64,000 nt of DNA from Kaistia algarum (lineage in GTDB: Bacteria; Pseudomonadota; Alphaproteobacteria; Rhizobiales; Kaistiaceae): assembly GCF_026343945.1 (NCBI RefSeq), contig NZ_JAPKNJ010000001.1, positions 2,706,931 through 2,770,930 on the forward strand, written 5' to 3'. The notes beneath the pieces were generated by a model, which saw only the letters and a program-made list of their open reading frames with translations, did no database searches and was not told where the DNA came from. This document shows, piece after piece, positions 1 through 10,352 of the stretch (position 1 is the first letter of the stretch; the number at the start of each line of letters is the position of its first letter). Position numbers and translations under genes: made by a program.

Positions 1-105
1 CGGGACGGTATCTGACGTCATCCCCGGTCCGGCGCATGGTCGACGGACCACTCGCCGCCGCGACGCGTTCGTCTCCCCGCACCTTGCAAGACGAGAACGA
101 ACGCA

Positions 106-1068
106 ATGACTGCCACCACCACAAGGATAACTCCCACCGACCGGGCGGCGCGCCGCAGCCGGCTGTTCGGTTATGGCTTCGCCGCCGCCGGCGCGCTGCT
201 GTTCTCGTCGAAGGGCATTGCGATCAAGCTCGCCTATGCCGAGGGCGTCGATGCCGAGACGCTGCTGGCGCTGCGCATGATCCTCGCCATGCCGGTCTAT
301 GTGATCATCGGCGCCATCGCGCTGGCCGATCGCCGAAGGTTGCGCCGCCCGCCGATCGCCGGCGGACTCATCCTGCGCATCGTTCTGGTCGGACTGCTCG
401 GCTACTGGGTGTCGTCCTATCTCGACTTTCTCGGCCTCGAAACCATCTCGGCCCAGTTCGAGCGGCTGATCCTGTTCACCTATCCGCTCTGGGTCGTTCT
501 GTTCGGCGCCGCCTTCTTCGGCCAGAAGGTACGGCCACGGGCGTTGATCGCGTTTGGCGTCGCCTATGGCGGCCTGGCACTGATGTTCAATGAATTCGCG
601 GCTGCCTCGCCCGTCGGCATCGTCTTCGGCGTCAGCGTCGTGCTCTGTGCCGCCGTTACCTTCGCCATGTACCAATTGCTGGCCAAGGGACTGATCGAGC
701 GCATCGGGTCGGGGCTCTTTACCTGCATCGCGATGATCTCGGCCGGGGTAGCCGTCGTCATCCAGTTCGCGCTGACCCATCCGCTCTCGGCGATGATGGT
801 TTCTCCGCGCATTTTCGCCATTGGCTGCTTCCTGGCGATCGGGGCGACGGTGCTGCCGTCCTTCTTCATGAATGCCGCCCTGCAGCGCATCCCCGCCTCG
901 TCCAATGCGACGATCGGCATGCTGTCGCCGGTCGGCACCATCTTCCTCGCTATGATCGTCCTCGGCGAATGGCTGAGCCCGATCGAATGGCTCGGTACCG
1001 TGCTCGTCATCGCCGGCATCGCCTGGTTTACCATCTCGGACCGGCGTCAGGCGGCCAAATCGCCATAG
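106..1068 (+). CDS. DMT superfamily transporter (EamA family)
   Basis: A 320-residue inner-membrane protein made almost entirely of hydrophobic segments, with about ten predicted helices arranged as two EamA-like halves. The first half begins with GYGFAAAGALLFSSKG and the second ends near residue 312. This matches drug/metabolite exporters of the EamA family, which usually have 290-320 residues; the substrate cannot be read from sequence. The ATG at 106 follows an AACGA-rich stretch and is the first start consistent with the family. The 3' end overlaps the convergent Hsp70-like gene by 22 bases, so the two stop codons lie inside each other's coding sequence. Confidence 0.88.
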   Translation: MTATTTRITPTDRAARRSRLFGYGFAAAGALLFSSKGIAIKLAYAEGVDAETLLALRMILAMPVYVIIGAIALADRRRLRRPPIAGGLILRIVLVGLLGYWVSSYLDFLGLETISAQFERLILFTYPLWVVLFGAAFFGQKVRPRALIAFGVAYGGLALMFNEFAAASPVGIVFGVSVVLCAAVTFAMYQLLAKGLIERIGSGLFTCIAMISAGVAVVIQFALTHPLSAMMVSPRIFAIGCFLAIGATVLPSFFMNAALQRIPASSNATIGMLSPVGTIFLAMIVLGEWLSPIEWLGTVLVIAGIAWFTISDRRQAAKSP

Positions 1069-2303
1069 CGGTTTGCCGCCTCGATGGTGAGACCCATGCC
1101 GACGGAGCCGAAGGTGTCGCCATCGACGACCTTCGCCTCCGGCGCCATGGCGAGGATCGCCGCGCGGACATGGGCAAGGCGTGTGGAGCCGCCGGTCAGG
1201 AACAGCGCATCAATCTGATCGGCCCTCAGGCCGGCATCGTTCAGGCAGTCGCTGATACGGGCCGCGATGCGATCGGCGAGTTCGCGCGTATGGCCGATCA
1301 GATCGTCACGTCCGATCGCGACCGCGAGGCCCCTTTCGATCCAGTCGAGCAGCACCTGGACCGCCGGTTCGGCCGACAGCGCGATCTTGGCGCCTTCGAC
1401 GTCGATGGCGAGGCGGTGTCCGCCGCGTTCCTCGACGACGTGAATCAGGCGTTCGATCCGCTCGGGATGCTGCGCGTCGCGGCGAACCTCGTTGAGCTGA
1501 TGCTGGACGCCACGCTCATAGAGCCGGTTGATCGTCGACCAGGTTGCGAGGTCGAAATAATAGCCGGATGGCACCGGCAGGCCGGCGCGGCGCATCGAAC
1601 TCCTGAAGCCGAGCAACGGCATGACTGTGCCAAGGCTGAGCAGGCGGTCGAAATCCGTGCCGCCGACGCGAATGCCGTCATTGGCGAGGATGTCGGAAAC
1701 GCGGTCGGGACGGCGCCGCCGCTCGGGCCCGATCCGCACGATCGAAAAGTCGGAGGTGCCGCCGCCGATATCGGCGATCAGCGCCACCTCTTCTCGGCTC
1801 ACCTGCTGCTCGTAGTCTAGCGCGGCGGCGATCGGTTCATATTGGAACGAGACGTCGCGGAAGCCGGCTTCAAGCGCGATGGTGCGGAGCGACTCCTCGG
1901 CCTTTCGATCCCCGCTCGCATCGCCATCGACGAAATGCACCGGCCGGCCATGAACGACGGAGGTCAGCGTGCGGCCACTCGCCATTTCGGCACGGCGCTT
2001 CATCACCTGAATGAAATGGCCGATCACCGAGCGGAAGCCGACGCGCGCTCGGCCGACCTGCGTCGTCTCGTCGATCAGCGGATTGCCGAGAACGGACTTG
2101 AGGCTTCGCATCAGCCGGCCGTCGCGGCCCTCGACATAGGCGCGGATCGCCTCGCGGCCGACCAGCGGCGCGGCGTCGCGGGCATAGAAGATGGCGCTCG
2201 GAATCGTCACCTCTCCGCCTTCCAGCGGAACCAGATGCAACTGTGGCTTCGCCATGCCGAGCGTCGTATTGGACGTGCCGAAGTCGAGGCCGCAGGCGCT
2301 CAT
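1047..2303 (-). CDS. Hsp70-family protein, YegD-like, without substrate-binding domain
   Basis: A 418-residue actin-like ATPase. Phosphate loop 1 is visible at the N-terminus (GLDFGTSNTTLG), loop 2 as DIGGGTSDFS, and the adenosine loop near the C-terminus as LFLTGGSTRLAHV. The protein ends soon after, so the Hsp70 substrate-binding domain and lid are absent, as in YegD-type chaperone homologues. I chose the ATG at 2303 because the product then starts MSACGLDFG and has GGAGCG upstream; an in-frame start at 2369 would add 22 residues with no family match. It is divergent from the MFS gene. Client and role are unknown. Confidence 0.85.
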   Translation of the reverse strand: MSACGLDFGTSNTTLGMAKPQLHLVPLEGGEVTIPSAIFYARDAAPLVGREAIRAYVEGRDGRLMRSLKSVLGNPLIDETTQVGRARVGFRSVIGHFIQVMKRRAEMASGRTLTSVVHGRPVHFVDGDASGDRKAEESLRTIALEAGFRDVSFQYEPIAAALDYEQQVSREEVALIADIGGGTSDFSIVRIGPERRRRPDRVSDILANDGIRVGGTDFDRLLSLGTVMPLLGFRSSMRRAGLPVPSGYYFDLATWSTINRLYERGVQHQLNEVRRDAQHPERIERLIHVVEERGGHRLAIDVEGAKIALSAEPAVQVLLDWIERGLAVAIGRDDLIGHTRELADRIAARISDCLNDAGLRADQIDALFLTGGSTRLAHVRAAILAMAPEAKVVDGDTFGSVGMGLTIEAANRYGDLAA

Positions 2304-2416
2304 GGAAACGCTCCGGAAGGGGAGGGGAAAAGGGTTGGTCTGGTTAGGGGTTCGCTCGGCGGCGATCAAGCCCTAATGTTCGGCAGGGCGACGAGTCGGT
2401 GGCGCGAGGCAGGGCG

Positions 2417-3736
2417 ATGGCAATACGGCAGATCACGGTCGACGAGGCACTGGAGGCGGCAGGAACCGGACGTTTCCAGCGCAAATTGTTCCTGATCTTC
2501 GGCTTGGTTTGGGCCGCCGATGCCATGCAGGTGCTGGCCATCGGCTTCACGGCGCCCTCGATCGCGGCGAGCTTCGGCCTCACTGTGCCGCAGGCGCTTC
2601 AGACCGGCACGCTGTTTTTCGTCGGCATGTTGATCGGAGCCGCGTTCTTCGGCCGCCTGGCTGACCGGATCGGTCGGCGCAATTTGCTGATCGTCACCGT
2701 GCTGATCGATGCGGTCTTCGGTCTCGCCTCCGCCTTCGCCCCGAGCTTCCCCGTCCTGCTGAGCTTCCGCTTCCTGACCGGCCTTGCCGTTGGCGGCACG
2801 CTGCCCGTCGACTATGCGATGATGGCCGAGTTCCTGCCGTCGCGGCGGCGTGGTCGCTGGCTGGTGGCGCTGGAAGGCTTCTGGGCAGTCGGCACCCTCG
2901 TCGTGGCGCTGGCTGCCTGGTACGCGGCGAGCGCCGGCTTCAACGAGACCTGGCGGTTCATCTTCGTGATAACCGGATTGCCGGCGCTGATCGGTCTCGG
3001 TCTCCGCTTCCTCGTGCCGGAATCTCCCTATTACCTCCTGCAATCGGGCGCTCCGGGCCCCGCCAAGGAAATTCTCGACCGGGTCGCCCGCGCCAATGGC
3101 GGCAAGGTTCTCGCCGGGGCGCTAGCCGAGCCAAAAGACATTCGCGAGCCGATGTCGGCGCTGTTCTCGCCGATCCACCGCCGCCGAAGCATCGCAATAT
3201 TCGCAGCCTGGCTGCTGGTATCCATCGCCTATTACGGCGTCTTCACCTGGCTGCCGGGCAAGCTCGTCACCGAGGGCCATGGTTTCGTGCGCGGCTATGG
3301 CTTCCTGGTGCTCCTGGCGATCGCGCAAATCCCCGGCTATGCGCTCGCGGCTTACGGCGTCGAACGCTATGGCCGCAAGCCGACGCTGATCGCCTTCCTG
3401 CTGCTCTCGGCCGCCGGCTGCTTCCTCTACGCGGTCCTTTCGGATCCGGGCGCGATCGCCGGCTCCATGCTCCTGATGAGCTTCGCCCTGCTCGGCACCT
3501 GGGGCGCGCTCTACGCCTTCACGCCCGAACTCTACCCGACGACGCTGCGGGCAAGCGGCATGGGCATCGCGGGTGCGATGGCCCGGCTCGGCGGGCTGTT
3601 CGCGCCGACGTTGGTCGGGATCGTGGTCGGCTACAGCTTCAACGTTGCGCTCGGTGTCTTTTCGGCGCTGCTGCTGCTGGCGGCCATCGCGACCACGATG
3701 ATCGACGTCGAAACGAAGGACCGGCCGCTCGCCTGA
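2417..3736 (+). CDS. MFS transporter, AAHS/SV2-like sugar-porter type
   Basis: A 439-residue secondary transporter with twelve predicted helices. The loop 2-3 signature is visible as GRLADRIGRRN and the loop 8-9 copy as YGVERYGRKP. The long conserved first helix (FLIFGLVWAADAMQVLAIGF) and the PESPYYLL segment after helix 6 are typical of the aromatic-acid:H+ symporter and SV2-like branch of the major facilitator superfamily. The substrate is not predictable. The ATG at 2417 has AGGCAGGG just upstream; an in-frame GTG at 2399 would add six residues. It is convergent with lpdA, 15 bases from its stop codon. Confidence 0.87.
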   Translation: MAIRQITVDEALEAAGTGRFQRKLFLIFGLVWAADAMQVLAIGFTAPSIAASFGLTVPQALQTGTLFFVGMLIGAAFFGRLADRIGRRNLLIVTVLIDAVFGLASAFAPSFPVLLSFRFLTGLAVGGTLPVDYAMMAEFLPSRRRGRWLVALEGFWAVGTLVVALAAWYAASAGFNETWRFIFVITGLPALIGLGLRFLVPESPYYLLQSGAPGPAKEILDRVARANGGKVLAGALAEPKDIREPMSALFSPIHRRRSIAIFAAWLLVSIAYYGVFTWLPGKLVTEGHGFVRGYGFLVLLAIAQIPGYALAAYGVERYGRKPTLIAFLLLSAAGCFLYAVLSDPGAIAGSMLLMSFALLGTWGALYAFTPELYPTTLRASGMGIAGAMARLGGLFAPTLVGIVVGYSFNVALGVFSALLLLAAIATTMIDVETKDRPLA

Positions 3737-3751
3737 GCGAACGGCCTCGTC

Positions 3752-5161
3752 TCACAGGTGGATCGGCTTGGTCCAGGCGGCGAGCGCGGCTTCCTTGACG
3801 CTTTCCGACATGGTCGGGTGGGCGTGGGTGGTGCGGCCGAGATCCTCGGCCGAGCCGGCGAATTCCATCAGCACGACGATCTCGTGGATCATTTCGCCGG
3901 CGCCGGCACCGACGATATGGCCGCCAAGGACGCGGTCGGTCTTGGCGTCGGAGAGGATCTTGACGAAACCGTCCGTGGCCAGCATCGCCCGCGCGCGGCC
4001 ATTGGCGGAGAACGGGAACTTGCCAACCTTGTAGTCGATGCCGGCCGCCTTCAGCTCCTCTTCCGTCTTGCCGACGGTAGCGATCTCGGGGCTGGTGTAG
4101 ACGACGCTCGGTATGGCGCCGTAGTTCACATGGCCAGCCTGGCCGGCGAGGATCTCGGCGATGGCGACGCCTTCATCCTCGGCCTTGTGCGCGAGCATCG
4201 GCCCGGCGATCACGTCGCCGATCGCGTAGATGCCGGGAACATTGGTCTGGTAGTGGCCGTCGACCTTGACGCGCCTGCGCTCATCGAGCTCTACGCCGAC
4301 CGCTTCGAGCCCTAGACCTTCGGTATAGGGACGGCGGCCGATGGCGATGAGGACGATGTCGGCTTCCAGCGTCTGCGCCGCCGCCTCGCCTTCCTTGGCC
4401 GGCTCGATGGTGACTTTCAGCGTCTTGCCGGAGGTGTCGACAGCTGTGACCTTGGTGCCGAGCTTGAAGGCGACGCCCTGCTTCTCCAGCATGCGCTGGA
4501 ATTGACGAGAGACCTCATTGTCCATGCCGGGGAGGATGCGGTCGAGGAATTCGACCACGGTCACCTCGGCGCCGAGGCGGCGCCAGACCGAGCCGAGCTC
4601 AAGGCCGATGACGCCGGCGCCGACGACGACCAGCTTGCCGGGAACCTTGGGCAGCGACAGCGCGCCGGTCGAGCTGACGATACGTTCTTCATCGATGGTC
4701 ACGCCCGGCAGCGGCGTCGAATCGGAGCCGGTGGCAATGACGATCGATTTCGCCTCGAGCGTCTCAGTCGAGCCGTCTGCCTTGGCGACGGCGACCTTGC
4801 CGGGAGCGAGGATCGTCGCGGTTCCGGTATAGCCGTCGATCTTGTTCTTCTTGAACAGATAGGCGACGCCGTCGACATTCGACTTCACCGTCGCGTCCTT
4901 GTGGCCGAGCATGGTCGGCAGGTCGAGCGAGGCGGCGTCGAGCTTTATGCCGAGCTTGCCGAGATGGCCGACTTCCTCGAAACGTTCGGAGGCGTGCAGC
5001 AGCGCCTTGGACGGGATGCAGCCAATGTTGAGGCAGGTGCCGCCATAGGTCCTCATCTTCTCGACCACGGCGACCTTGAGGCCAAGCTGCGCCGCCTTGA
5101 TGGCGCCGACATAACCGCCCGGACCCGAGCCGATCACGATGACGTCGTAGCGATCCGGCAT
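3752..5161 (-). CDS. lpdA: Dihydrolipoyl dehydrogenase (E3)
   Basis: A 469-residue flavoenzyme that reoxidises dihydrolipoamide on 2-oxoacid dehydrogenase E2 subunits with NAD+. Visible are the FAD Rossmann motif GSGPGG (residues 11-16), the redox disulfide in CLNIGC (C43 and C48), the NAD motif GAGVIG, and the C-terminal catalytic HPTxSE (H448, E453). The length is typical. GAGGAAAGAG lies just upstream of the ATG. As last gene of the mdh-suc cluster it most likely serves the 2-oxoglutarate dehydrogenase encoded upstream, although an E3 can be shared with other complexes. Confidence 0.97.
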   Translation of the reverse strand: MPDRYDVIVIGSGPGGYVGAIKAAQLGLKVAVVEKMRTYGGTCLNIGCIPSKALLHASERFEEVGHLGKLGIKLDAASLDLPTMLGHKDATVKSNVDGVAYLFKKNKIDGYTGTATILAPGKVAVAKADGSTETLEAKSIVIATGSDSTPLPGVTIDEERIVSSTGALSLPKVPGKLVVVGAGVIGLELGSVWRRLGAEVTVVEFLDRILPGMDNEVSRQFQRMLEKQGVAFKLGTKVTAVDTSGKTLKVTIEPAKEGEAAAQTLEADIVLIAIGRRPYTEGLGLEAVGVELDERRRVKVDGHYQTNVPGIYAIGDVIAGPMLAHKAEDEGVAIAEILAGQAGHVNYGAIPSVVYTSPEIATVGKTEEELKAAGIDYKVGKFPFSANGRARAMLATDGFVKILSDAKTDRVLGGHIVGAGAGEMIHEIVVLMEFAGSAEDLGRTTHAHPTMSESVKEAALAAWTKPIHL

Positions 5162-5189
5162 GTCTCTTTCCTCTTTGTTCCTTGCGGCC

Positions 5190-5933
5190 TCAGCGTCCGC
5201 CGGTCACGGCGATGGTCGCGCCGGTCACGTAGGAGGCTTCGTCCGACAACAGCCAGAGCACGGCGTTGGCGACTTCCTCCGCCGAACCCTCGCGCTTCAT
5301 GGGAATCTGGGCGCGCATTTCCGCCACGCGACCGGGATCGCCGCCGCTCAGATGAATTTCGGTATCGATGATGCCGGGGCGTATCGCATTGACGCGGATC
5401 ATCTCGTCCGCGACCTCGCGCGCCAGACCCGTGGTGAAACTGTCGATCGCGCCCTTGGAGGCGGCGTAGTCGACATTCTTGCCGGGCGCGCCCAGCAGGG
5501 CGGCGACGGATGTCAGGTTGATGATGGAGCCGCCCTTGCCGCCATGCCGGGTCGACAGCCTCCGGATCGCTTCGCGGGCGCAGAGGAAGCTGCCGATGAC
5601 ATTGACGTCAAAGGTGCGACGGAGCTGATCGACGTTCGTTTCGTCGACCCGACCCTTCTGCGTCAGGATGCCGGCATTGTTGACGAGCGCCGCCAGCTGC
5701 CCGAGACGGTCGGCCGCCTCGAAGATGCGCAGCACATCCGCCTCGACCGCGACATCGCCCTGCACCGCCTCGGCGGTACCGCCGGCGGCGCGGATCGCGC
5801 CGACCACGGAGGCCGCGGCCTCTGCATTGCCGGCATAGTTGACGAGGACAGAATAGCCACGACGGGCGGCGCCGAGCGACACGGCTCGGCCAATGCCGCG
5901 CCCGCCTCCGGTCACTATCACCACGCCCGCCAT
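5190..5933 (-). CDS. SDR-family oxidoreductase between sucB and lpdA
   Basis: A 247-residue classical short-chain dehydrogenase. Visible are the nucleotide motif TGGGRGIG (residues 8-15), NNAG (85-88), and the catalytic Ser142, Tyr156 and Lys160 within YAASK. The C-terminus ([10 protein letters not shown]) is of the kind seen in sugar- or glucose-dehydrogenase-like SDRs. It lies in the 2-oxoglutarate dehydrogenase operon with short gaps on both sides (28 bases to lpdA, 30 to sucB), so it is probably cotranscribed. The substrate is unknown and a role in the TCA cycle is not implied by the sequence. Confidence 0.9.
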   Translation of the reverse strand: MAGVVIVTGGGRGIGRAVSLGAARRGYSVLVNYAGNAEAAASVVGAIRAAGGTAEAVQGDVAVEADVLRIFEAADRLGQLAALVNNAGILTQKGRVDETNVDQLRRTFDVNVIGSFLCAREAIRRLSTRHGGKGGSIINLTSVAALLGAPGKNVDYAASKGAIDSFTTGLAREVADEMIRVNAIRPGIIDTEIHLSGGDPGRVAEMRAQIPMKREGSAEEVANAVLWLLSDEASYVTGATIAVTGGR

Positions 5934-5963
5934 GTCAGCCCCCGCTTCGCTGAGCGCGCCGGC

Positions 5964-7202
5964 TCAGAGGTCCAGGATGATCCGCTGCGGATCTTCCAGG
6001 CTCTCCTTGACGCGGACGAGGAAGGTCACGGCTTCCTTGCCGTCGACGACACGGTGATCATAGGAGAGCGCCAGATACATCATCGGGCGGATCTCGATCT
6101 TGCCGCCGACGACCATCGGCCGCTCCTGGATCTTGTGCATGCCGAGAATGCCCGACTGCGGCGCGTTCAGGATCGGCGTCGACATCAGCGACCCATAGAT
6201 GCCGCCATTGGTAATCGTGAAGGTGCCACCCTGCATCTCCTCGATCTTGAGCTGGCCGTCACGGGCGCGCTTGCCATAGCCGGCGATGGTCTTCTCGATA
6301 TCGGCGAGCGACAGCTGGTCGGCGTCGCGAACCACAGGAACGACAAGGCCCTTGTCGGTGCCGACGGCGATGCCGATGTGGTAATAATTCTTGTAGACGA
6401 GGTCGGTGCCGTCGATCTCGGCGTTGACCGCCGGGATGTCCTTGAGCGCCTGGATCACGGCCTTCACGAAGAAGCCCATGAAGCCAAGCTTGGCGCCGTG
6501 CTTCTTCTCGAAGATGTCCTTGTACTGGGTACGCAGCGCCATCACGGCGCTCATGTCGACCTCGTTGAAGGTCGTCAGCATGGCGGCGGTGTTCTGCGCG
6601 TCCTTCAGCCGGCGCGCGATCGTCTGGCGCAGCTTGGTCATGCGCACGCGCTCTTCGCGCGAGGCATCGTCAGCCGGCGAGGGCGCCCGCATGGCGACGG
6701 GAGCGGCCGGTGCCGGTGCCGCGGCGACCGGCGCTGTCGCACCTGCCGCGATCGCGCCGATGAGATCGCCCTTGGTGACACGGCCATCCTTGCCGGAGCC
6801 GGCAACCGACGCCGTGTCGACGCCGCTTTCGGCAGCGAGCTTGGCAACGGCCGGGCCGTTCGCGTCCGAAGCCGCCGTCTTGGCAGGAGCCGCTTTTGCA
6901 GGCTTCGGCGCCTCGGCCTTGGCCGGTTCGGCCTTTACGGCCTCCGCCTTCACGGCACCCGCGCCGTTGCCGGCAATGGTGCCGAGCAGGGCGCCGACGC
7001 CTACCGTTTCGCCATCCTTGGCCGCGAGAGCCTCCAGGACGCCGGACGCCGGGGCGGGGACCTCGATCGTCACCTTGTCGGTTTCGAGCTCGACGATCGG
7101 CTCGTCGGCGGCGACGGTCTCGCCGACCTTCTTGAACCAGCGCCCGATGGTTGCCTCTGTCACGGATTCGCCGAGGGTAGGTACGCGGATTTCGGTGGCC
7201 AT
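5964..7202 (-). CDS. sucB: Dihydrolipoamide succinyltransferase (E2 of 2-oxoglutarate dehydrogenase)
   Basis: A 412-residue E2 subunit that moves the succinyl group from lipoamide to CoA. The N-terminal lipoyl domain carries Lys43 in ETDKV. An Ala/Pro/Lys-rich linker (about residues 80-112) leads to the peripheral-subunit-binding domain (about 113-150, [13 protein letters not shown]). The C-terminal catalytic domain has [12 protein letters not shown] with His383 and Asp387. One lipoyl domain is usual for the succinyl type. It follows sucA directly in the same orientation. Confidence 0.97.
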   Translation of the reverse strand: MATEIRVPTLGESVTEATIGRWFKKVGETVAADEPIVELETDKVTIEVPAPASGVLEALAAKDGETVGVGALLGTIAGNGAGAVKAEAVKAEPAKAEAPKPAKAAPAKTAASDANGPAVAKLAAESGVDTASVAGSGKDGRVTKGDLIGAIAAGATAPVAAAPAPAAPVAMRAPSPADDASREERVRMTKLRQTIARRLKDAQNTAAMLTTFNEVDMSAVMALRTQYKDIFEKKHGAKLGFMGFFVKAVIQALKDIPAVNAEIDGTDLVYKNYYHIGIAVGTDKGLVVPVVRDADQLSLADIEKTIAGYGKRARDGQLKIEEMQGGTFTITNGGIYGSLMSTPILNAPQSGILGMHKIQERPMVVGGKIEIRPMMYLALSYDHRVVDGKEAVTFLVRVKESLEDPQRIILDL

Positions 7203-7272
7203 GACGGGGGTCTCTGCGGTTCGGTTCGGATGAGAGGAGGGCGGCGGATAGCGGCCTTGCGGCCGCTATCCC

Positions 7273-10248
7273 TTAAGCGAAGGCGTCATCGAGGAAGGCG
7301 TTCAACTGGGCCAGATGCTTGGACATGAGGCCGGTAGCGGTTGCCGCCGATGCCGGGCGACCGACATAACGGGCGCGCTTCGCTGAGCCGCCGGCCTGGC
7401 CGAGCACCCATTCGAGATTGGGCTCGACAAAGGACCAGGCGCCCATGTTGCGCGGCTCTTCCTGGCACCACACGACCTCCGCATTCTTGAAGCGGACGAA
7501 CTCGCCGACCAGCGCCTTGAGCGGGAACGGATAGAGCTGCTCGACGCGCATCAGATAGACGTCGTTGATGCCGCGCTTTTCGCGTTCCTCGTAGAGGTCG
7601 TAATAGACCTTGCCGGAGCAGACGACGACGCGGCGGATCTTGTCATCGGTCGTCAGCTTGATCGGCTGGTCCGGCAGGAACTCGGCATCGTCCCAAAGCA
7701 GGCGATGGAACGAGGAGAGCGGCCCGAATTGCGCGAGATGCGACACGGCGCGCTTGTGGCGCAGCAGCGACTTCGGCGTCATCAGGATCAAGGGCTTGCG
7801 GATGTCGCGGTTGAGCTGGCGCCGCAGGATGTGGAAATAGTTCGACGGCGTCGTGACATTCGCAACCTGCATATTGTCTTCGGCGCACATCTGCAGGAAC
7901 CGCTCAAGGCGCGCCGAGGAGTGTTCGGGGCCCTGGCCTTCATAGCCGTGCGGCAGCAGGCAGACGAGCCCGGACATGCGCAGCCACTTGCGCTCGCCGG
8001 ACGAGATGAACTGGTCGAAGACGACCTGCGCGCCGTTGGCGAAGTCGCCGAACTGCGCCTCCCATAGCGTCAGCGTGTTCGGCTGGCTGAGCGAATAGCC
8101 ATATTCGAAGCCCAGCACCGCCTCTTCCGAGAGCATCGAATTGATGACCTCGTACTGCGCCTGGCCTTCCTGGATGTTATTCAGCGGGATGAAGCGCTCT
8201 TCCGTCTCCTGGTCGTACAGCACGGTATGGCGCTGCGAGAAGGTGCCGCGCTCGACGTCCTGGCCGGAAAGGCGAACGGGGTGGCCTTCTACGGCGACCG
8301 TTGCGAAGGCGAGCGCCTCGGCGGTTGCCCAGTCGATGCCGATGCCGGTCTCGATCGCCTTGCGGCGGTTATCGAGGAAGCGCTGCACCGTCTTGTGGAC
8401 GTGAAAATCCTTCGGCACGTCAGTCAGCCGCGCGCCGATCCGCTTCAGTTCGTCGAGTTCCAGGCCGGTCTTGCCGCGGCGGGGATCATCATCGGCCTGC
8501 GCGACCTTGAATCCAGCCCAGGCGCCATCGAGCCAGTCGGCCTTATTGGGCTTGTAGGACTGGCCGGATTCGAATTCGGCTTCGAGGCGGTTGCGCCAGT
8601 TGGCCTTGGCTTCCTCGACCTCTTCCGTCGTGACGAGGCCTTCATCGACCAGCTTCTTGGCGTAGATCTCGACGATCGCCGGATGGCTGCGGATGTTCTT
8701 GTACATCAGCGGCTGGGTGAACGCCGGCTCATCGCCTTCGTTATGGCCGAACCGGCGATAGCAGAACATGTCGATGACGACCGGCTTGTGGAACTTCTGC
8801 CGGAACTCGATCGCGATCTTGGCGGCGTAAACCACGGCTTCCGGGTCGTCGCCGTTCACATGGAAGATCGGCGCCTCGATCATCTTGGCGACGTCGGAGG
8901 GGTAGGGCGAGGAGCGCGAGAAGCGCGGATTGGTCGTGAAGCCAATCTGGTTGTTGACGATGAAGTGGATCGAGCCGCCCGTACGGTGACCCTTGAGGCC
9001 GGAGAGGCCGAAGCACTCCGCGACCACGCCCTGGCCGGCAAAGGCGGCGTCGCCGTGAATCAGCAGCGGCAGCGTGCCGGTGCGGACATAGTCCTTGTGG
9101 CCGTCCTGCTTGGCGCGCGCCTTTCCGAGCACGACCGGGTCGACGATCTCTAAATGCGACGGGTTCGCGGTCAGCGACAGGTGCACCTTATTGCCGTCGA
9201 ACTCACGGTCCGACGAGGCGCCCAGATGGTACTTGACGTCTCCCGAGCCTTCGACGTCGTCGGGGGTGAAGGAGCCGCCCTTGAATTCGTGGAAAAGCGC
9301 GCGGTGCGGCTTGGCCAGCACCTGCGTCAGCACGTTCAGCCGGCCGCGATGCGACATGCCGAGCACGATCTCATGGACGCCGAGATTGCCGCCGCGCTTG
9401 ATGATCTGCTCCAACGCCGGAATCAGCGACTCGCCGCCGTCGAGGCCGAAACGCTTGGTGCCGGTGAACTTGACGTCCAGAAACTTCTCGAAGCCTTCGG
9501 CCTCGATGAGTTTGTTCAGGATCGCCTTCTTGCCCTCGGGCGTGAAGGTGATCGCCTTGTCTGGCCCCTCGATGCGGCCCTGGATCCAGGCCTTTTCCGC
9601 CGGATCGGAGATGTGCATGAACTCGACGCCGAGCGTCGAGCAATAGGTCCGCTTCAGGATTGCCAGCATCTCGGGGATGGTGGCGAATTCGAGCCCCAGC
9701 ACATTGTCGATGAAAATCTTGCGGCCGTAGTCGGCCTCGGTGAAGCCGTAGGAGGAGGGATGCAGCTCCTCGTGATCGCCGATAGTCGCCAGATGCAGAG
9801 GATCGAGATCGGCGTGAAGATGGCCGCGCATGCGATACGCGCGGATCATCATGATGGCGCGAACGGAATCACGCGCCGCCTGCTGGATCGCCGCCTCGGA
9901 GGGGACGGCGGCGGCCGTGCCATTGCCGATGGCCGGCGTCGGCGGCGCCTTCGCCTTCAGCTTATCGGTGACGATCTTCTCGACCTGGGCCCAATTGCCA
10001 TCGAGAGCGGAGACCAGTTCGCCATTGGCAGGGATCGGCCAGTTCGGCTTTTCCCAGGTGGCGCCGCGCGCCTCGGCCGCGATCGACGTCGGGTCGTCCT
10101 GCAAAGCCGAAAAGAAATCACGCCACTCCGTATCGACCGACGAAGGATCGTTCTGGTAACGGGCGTGAAGGTCTTCGATATAGGCGGCATTGCCGCCATA
10201 GAGGAAGGAAGAGGTGGCAAAGGCCGAATTCGACGGCTCACGTGACAT
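7273..10248 (-). CDS. sucA: 2-oxoglutarate dehydrogenase E1 component
   Basis: A 991-residue thiamine-diphosphate enzyme that decarboxylates 2-oxoglutarate and succinylates the lipoyl group of SucB. The N-terminus has the E1o docking segment (FLYGGNAAYIEDLHARY). The ThDP/Mg motif runs from GDAAFAGQG (G399-D400) to NNQIGFTT (N432-N433). GMSHRGRLNVL (about 297-307) is a conserved E1o active-site stretch. The C-terminal transketolase-like domain ends normally. The length is typical of alphaproteobacteria. It lies 104 bases downstream of sucD. Confidence 0.97.
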   Translation of the reverse strand: MSREPSNSAFATSSFLYGGNAAYIEDLHARYQNDPSSVDTEWRDFFSALQDDPTSIAAEARGATWEKPNWPIPANGELVSALDGNWAQVEKIVTDKLKAKAPPTPAIGNGTAAAVPSEAAIQQAARDSVRAIMMIRAYRMRGHLHADLDPLHLATIGDHEELHPSSYGFTEADYGRKIFIDNVLGLEFATIPEMLAILKRTYCSTLGVEFMHISDPAEKAWIQGRIEGPDKAITFTPEGKKAILNKLIEAEGFEKFLDVKFTGTKRFGLDGGESLIPALEQIIKRGGNLGVHEIVLGMSHRGRLNVLTQVLAKPHRALFHEFKGGSFTPDDVEGSGDVKYHLGASSDREFDGNKVHLSLTANPSHLEIVDPVVLGKARAKQDGHKDYVRTGTLPLLIHGDAAFAGQGVVAECFGLSGLKGHRTGGSIHFIVNNQIGFTTNPRFSRSSPYPSDVAKMIEAPIFHVNGDDPEAVVYAAKIAIEFRQKFHKPVVIDMFCYRRFGHNEGDEPAFTQPLMYKNIRSHPAIVEIYAKKLVDEGLVTTEEVEEAKANWRNRLEAEFESGQSYKPNKADWLDGAWAGFKVAQADDDPRRGKTGLELDELKRIGARLTDVPKDFHVHKTVQRFLDNRRKAIETGIGIDWATAEALAFATVAVEGHPVRLSGQDVERGTFSQRHTVLYDQETEERFIPLNNIQEGQAQYEVINSMLSEEAVLGFEYGYSLSQPNTLTLWEAQFGDFANGAQVVFDQFISSGERKWLRMSGLVCLLPHGYEGQGPEHSSARLERFLQMCAEDNMQVANVTTPSNYFHILRRQLNRDIRKPLILMTPKSLLRHKRAVSHLAQFGPLSSFHRLLWDDAEFLPDQPIKLTTDDKIRRVVVCSGKVYYDLYEEREKRGINDVYLMRVEQLYPFPLKALVGEFVRFKNAEVVWCQEEPRNMGAWSFVEPNLEWVLGQAGGSAKRARYVGRPASAATATGLMSKHLAQLNAFLDDAFA

Positions 10249-10352
10249 GATCTTGTGAGGAGCCCGGCCCCTCTCTCCCTGATTGCGCGGCGGCCTCGCC
10301 GCGCCTTGATGTTTATACCGAAATTCCGCCCCCGGAATGTCGGTAGTTTCGC

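Noticed and set aside
5160..7328. 722-codon plus-strand open frame opposite sucB
   Set aside because: It is antisense to the clearly real sucB and SDR genes. High GC content leaves the opposite frame open by chance, and the translation is rich in Arg, Gly, Asp and His without any domain.
10290..10345. Inverted repeat ATTCCG...CGGAAT downstream of sucD as a terminator
   Set aside because: No T run follows on the minus strand, and sucA is expected to be read from the same transcript.
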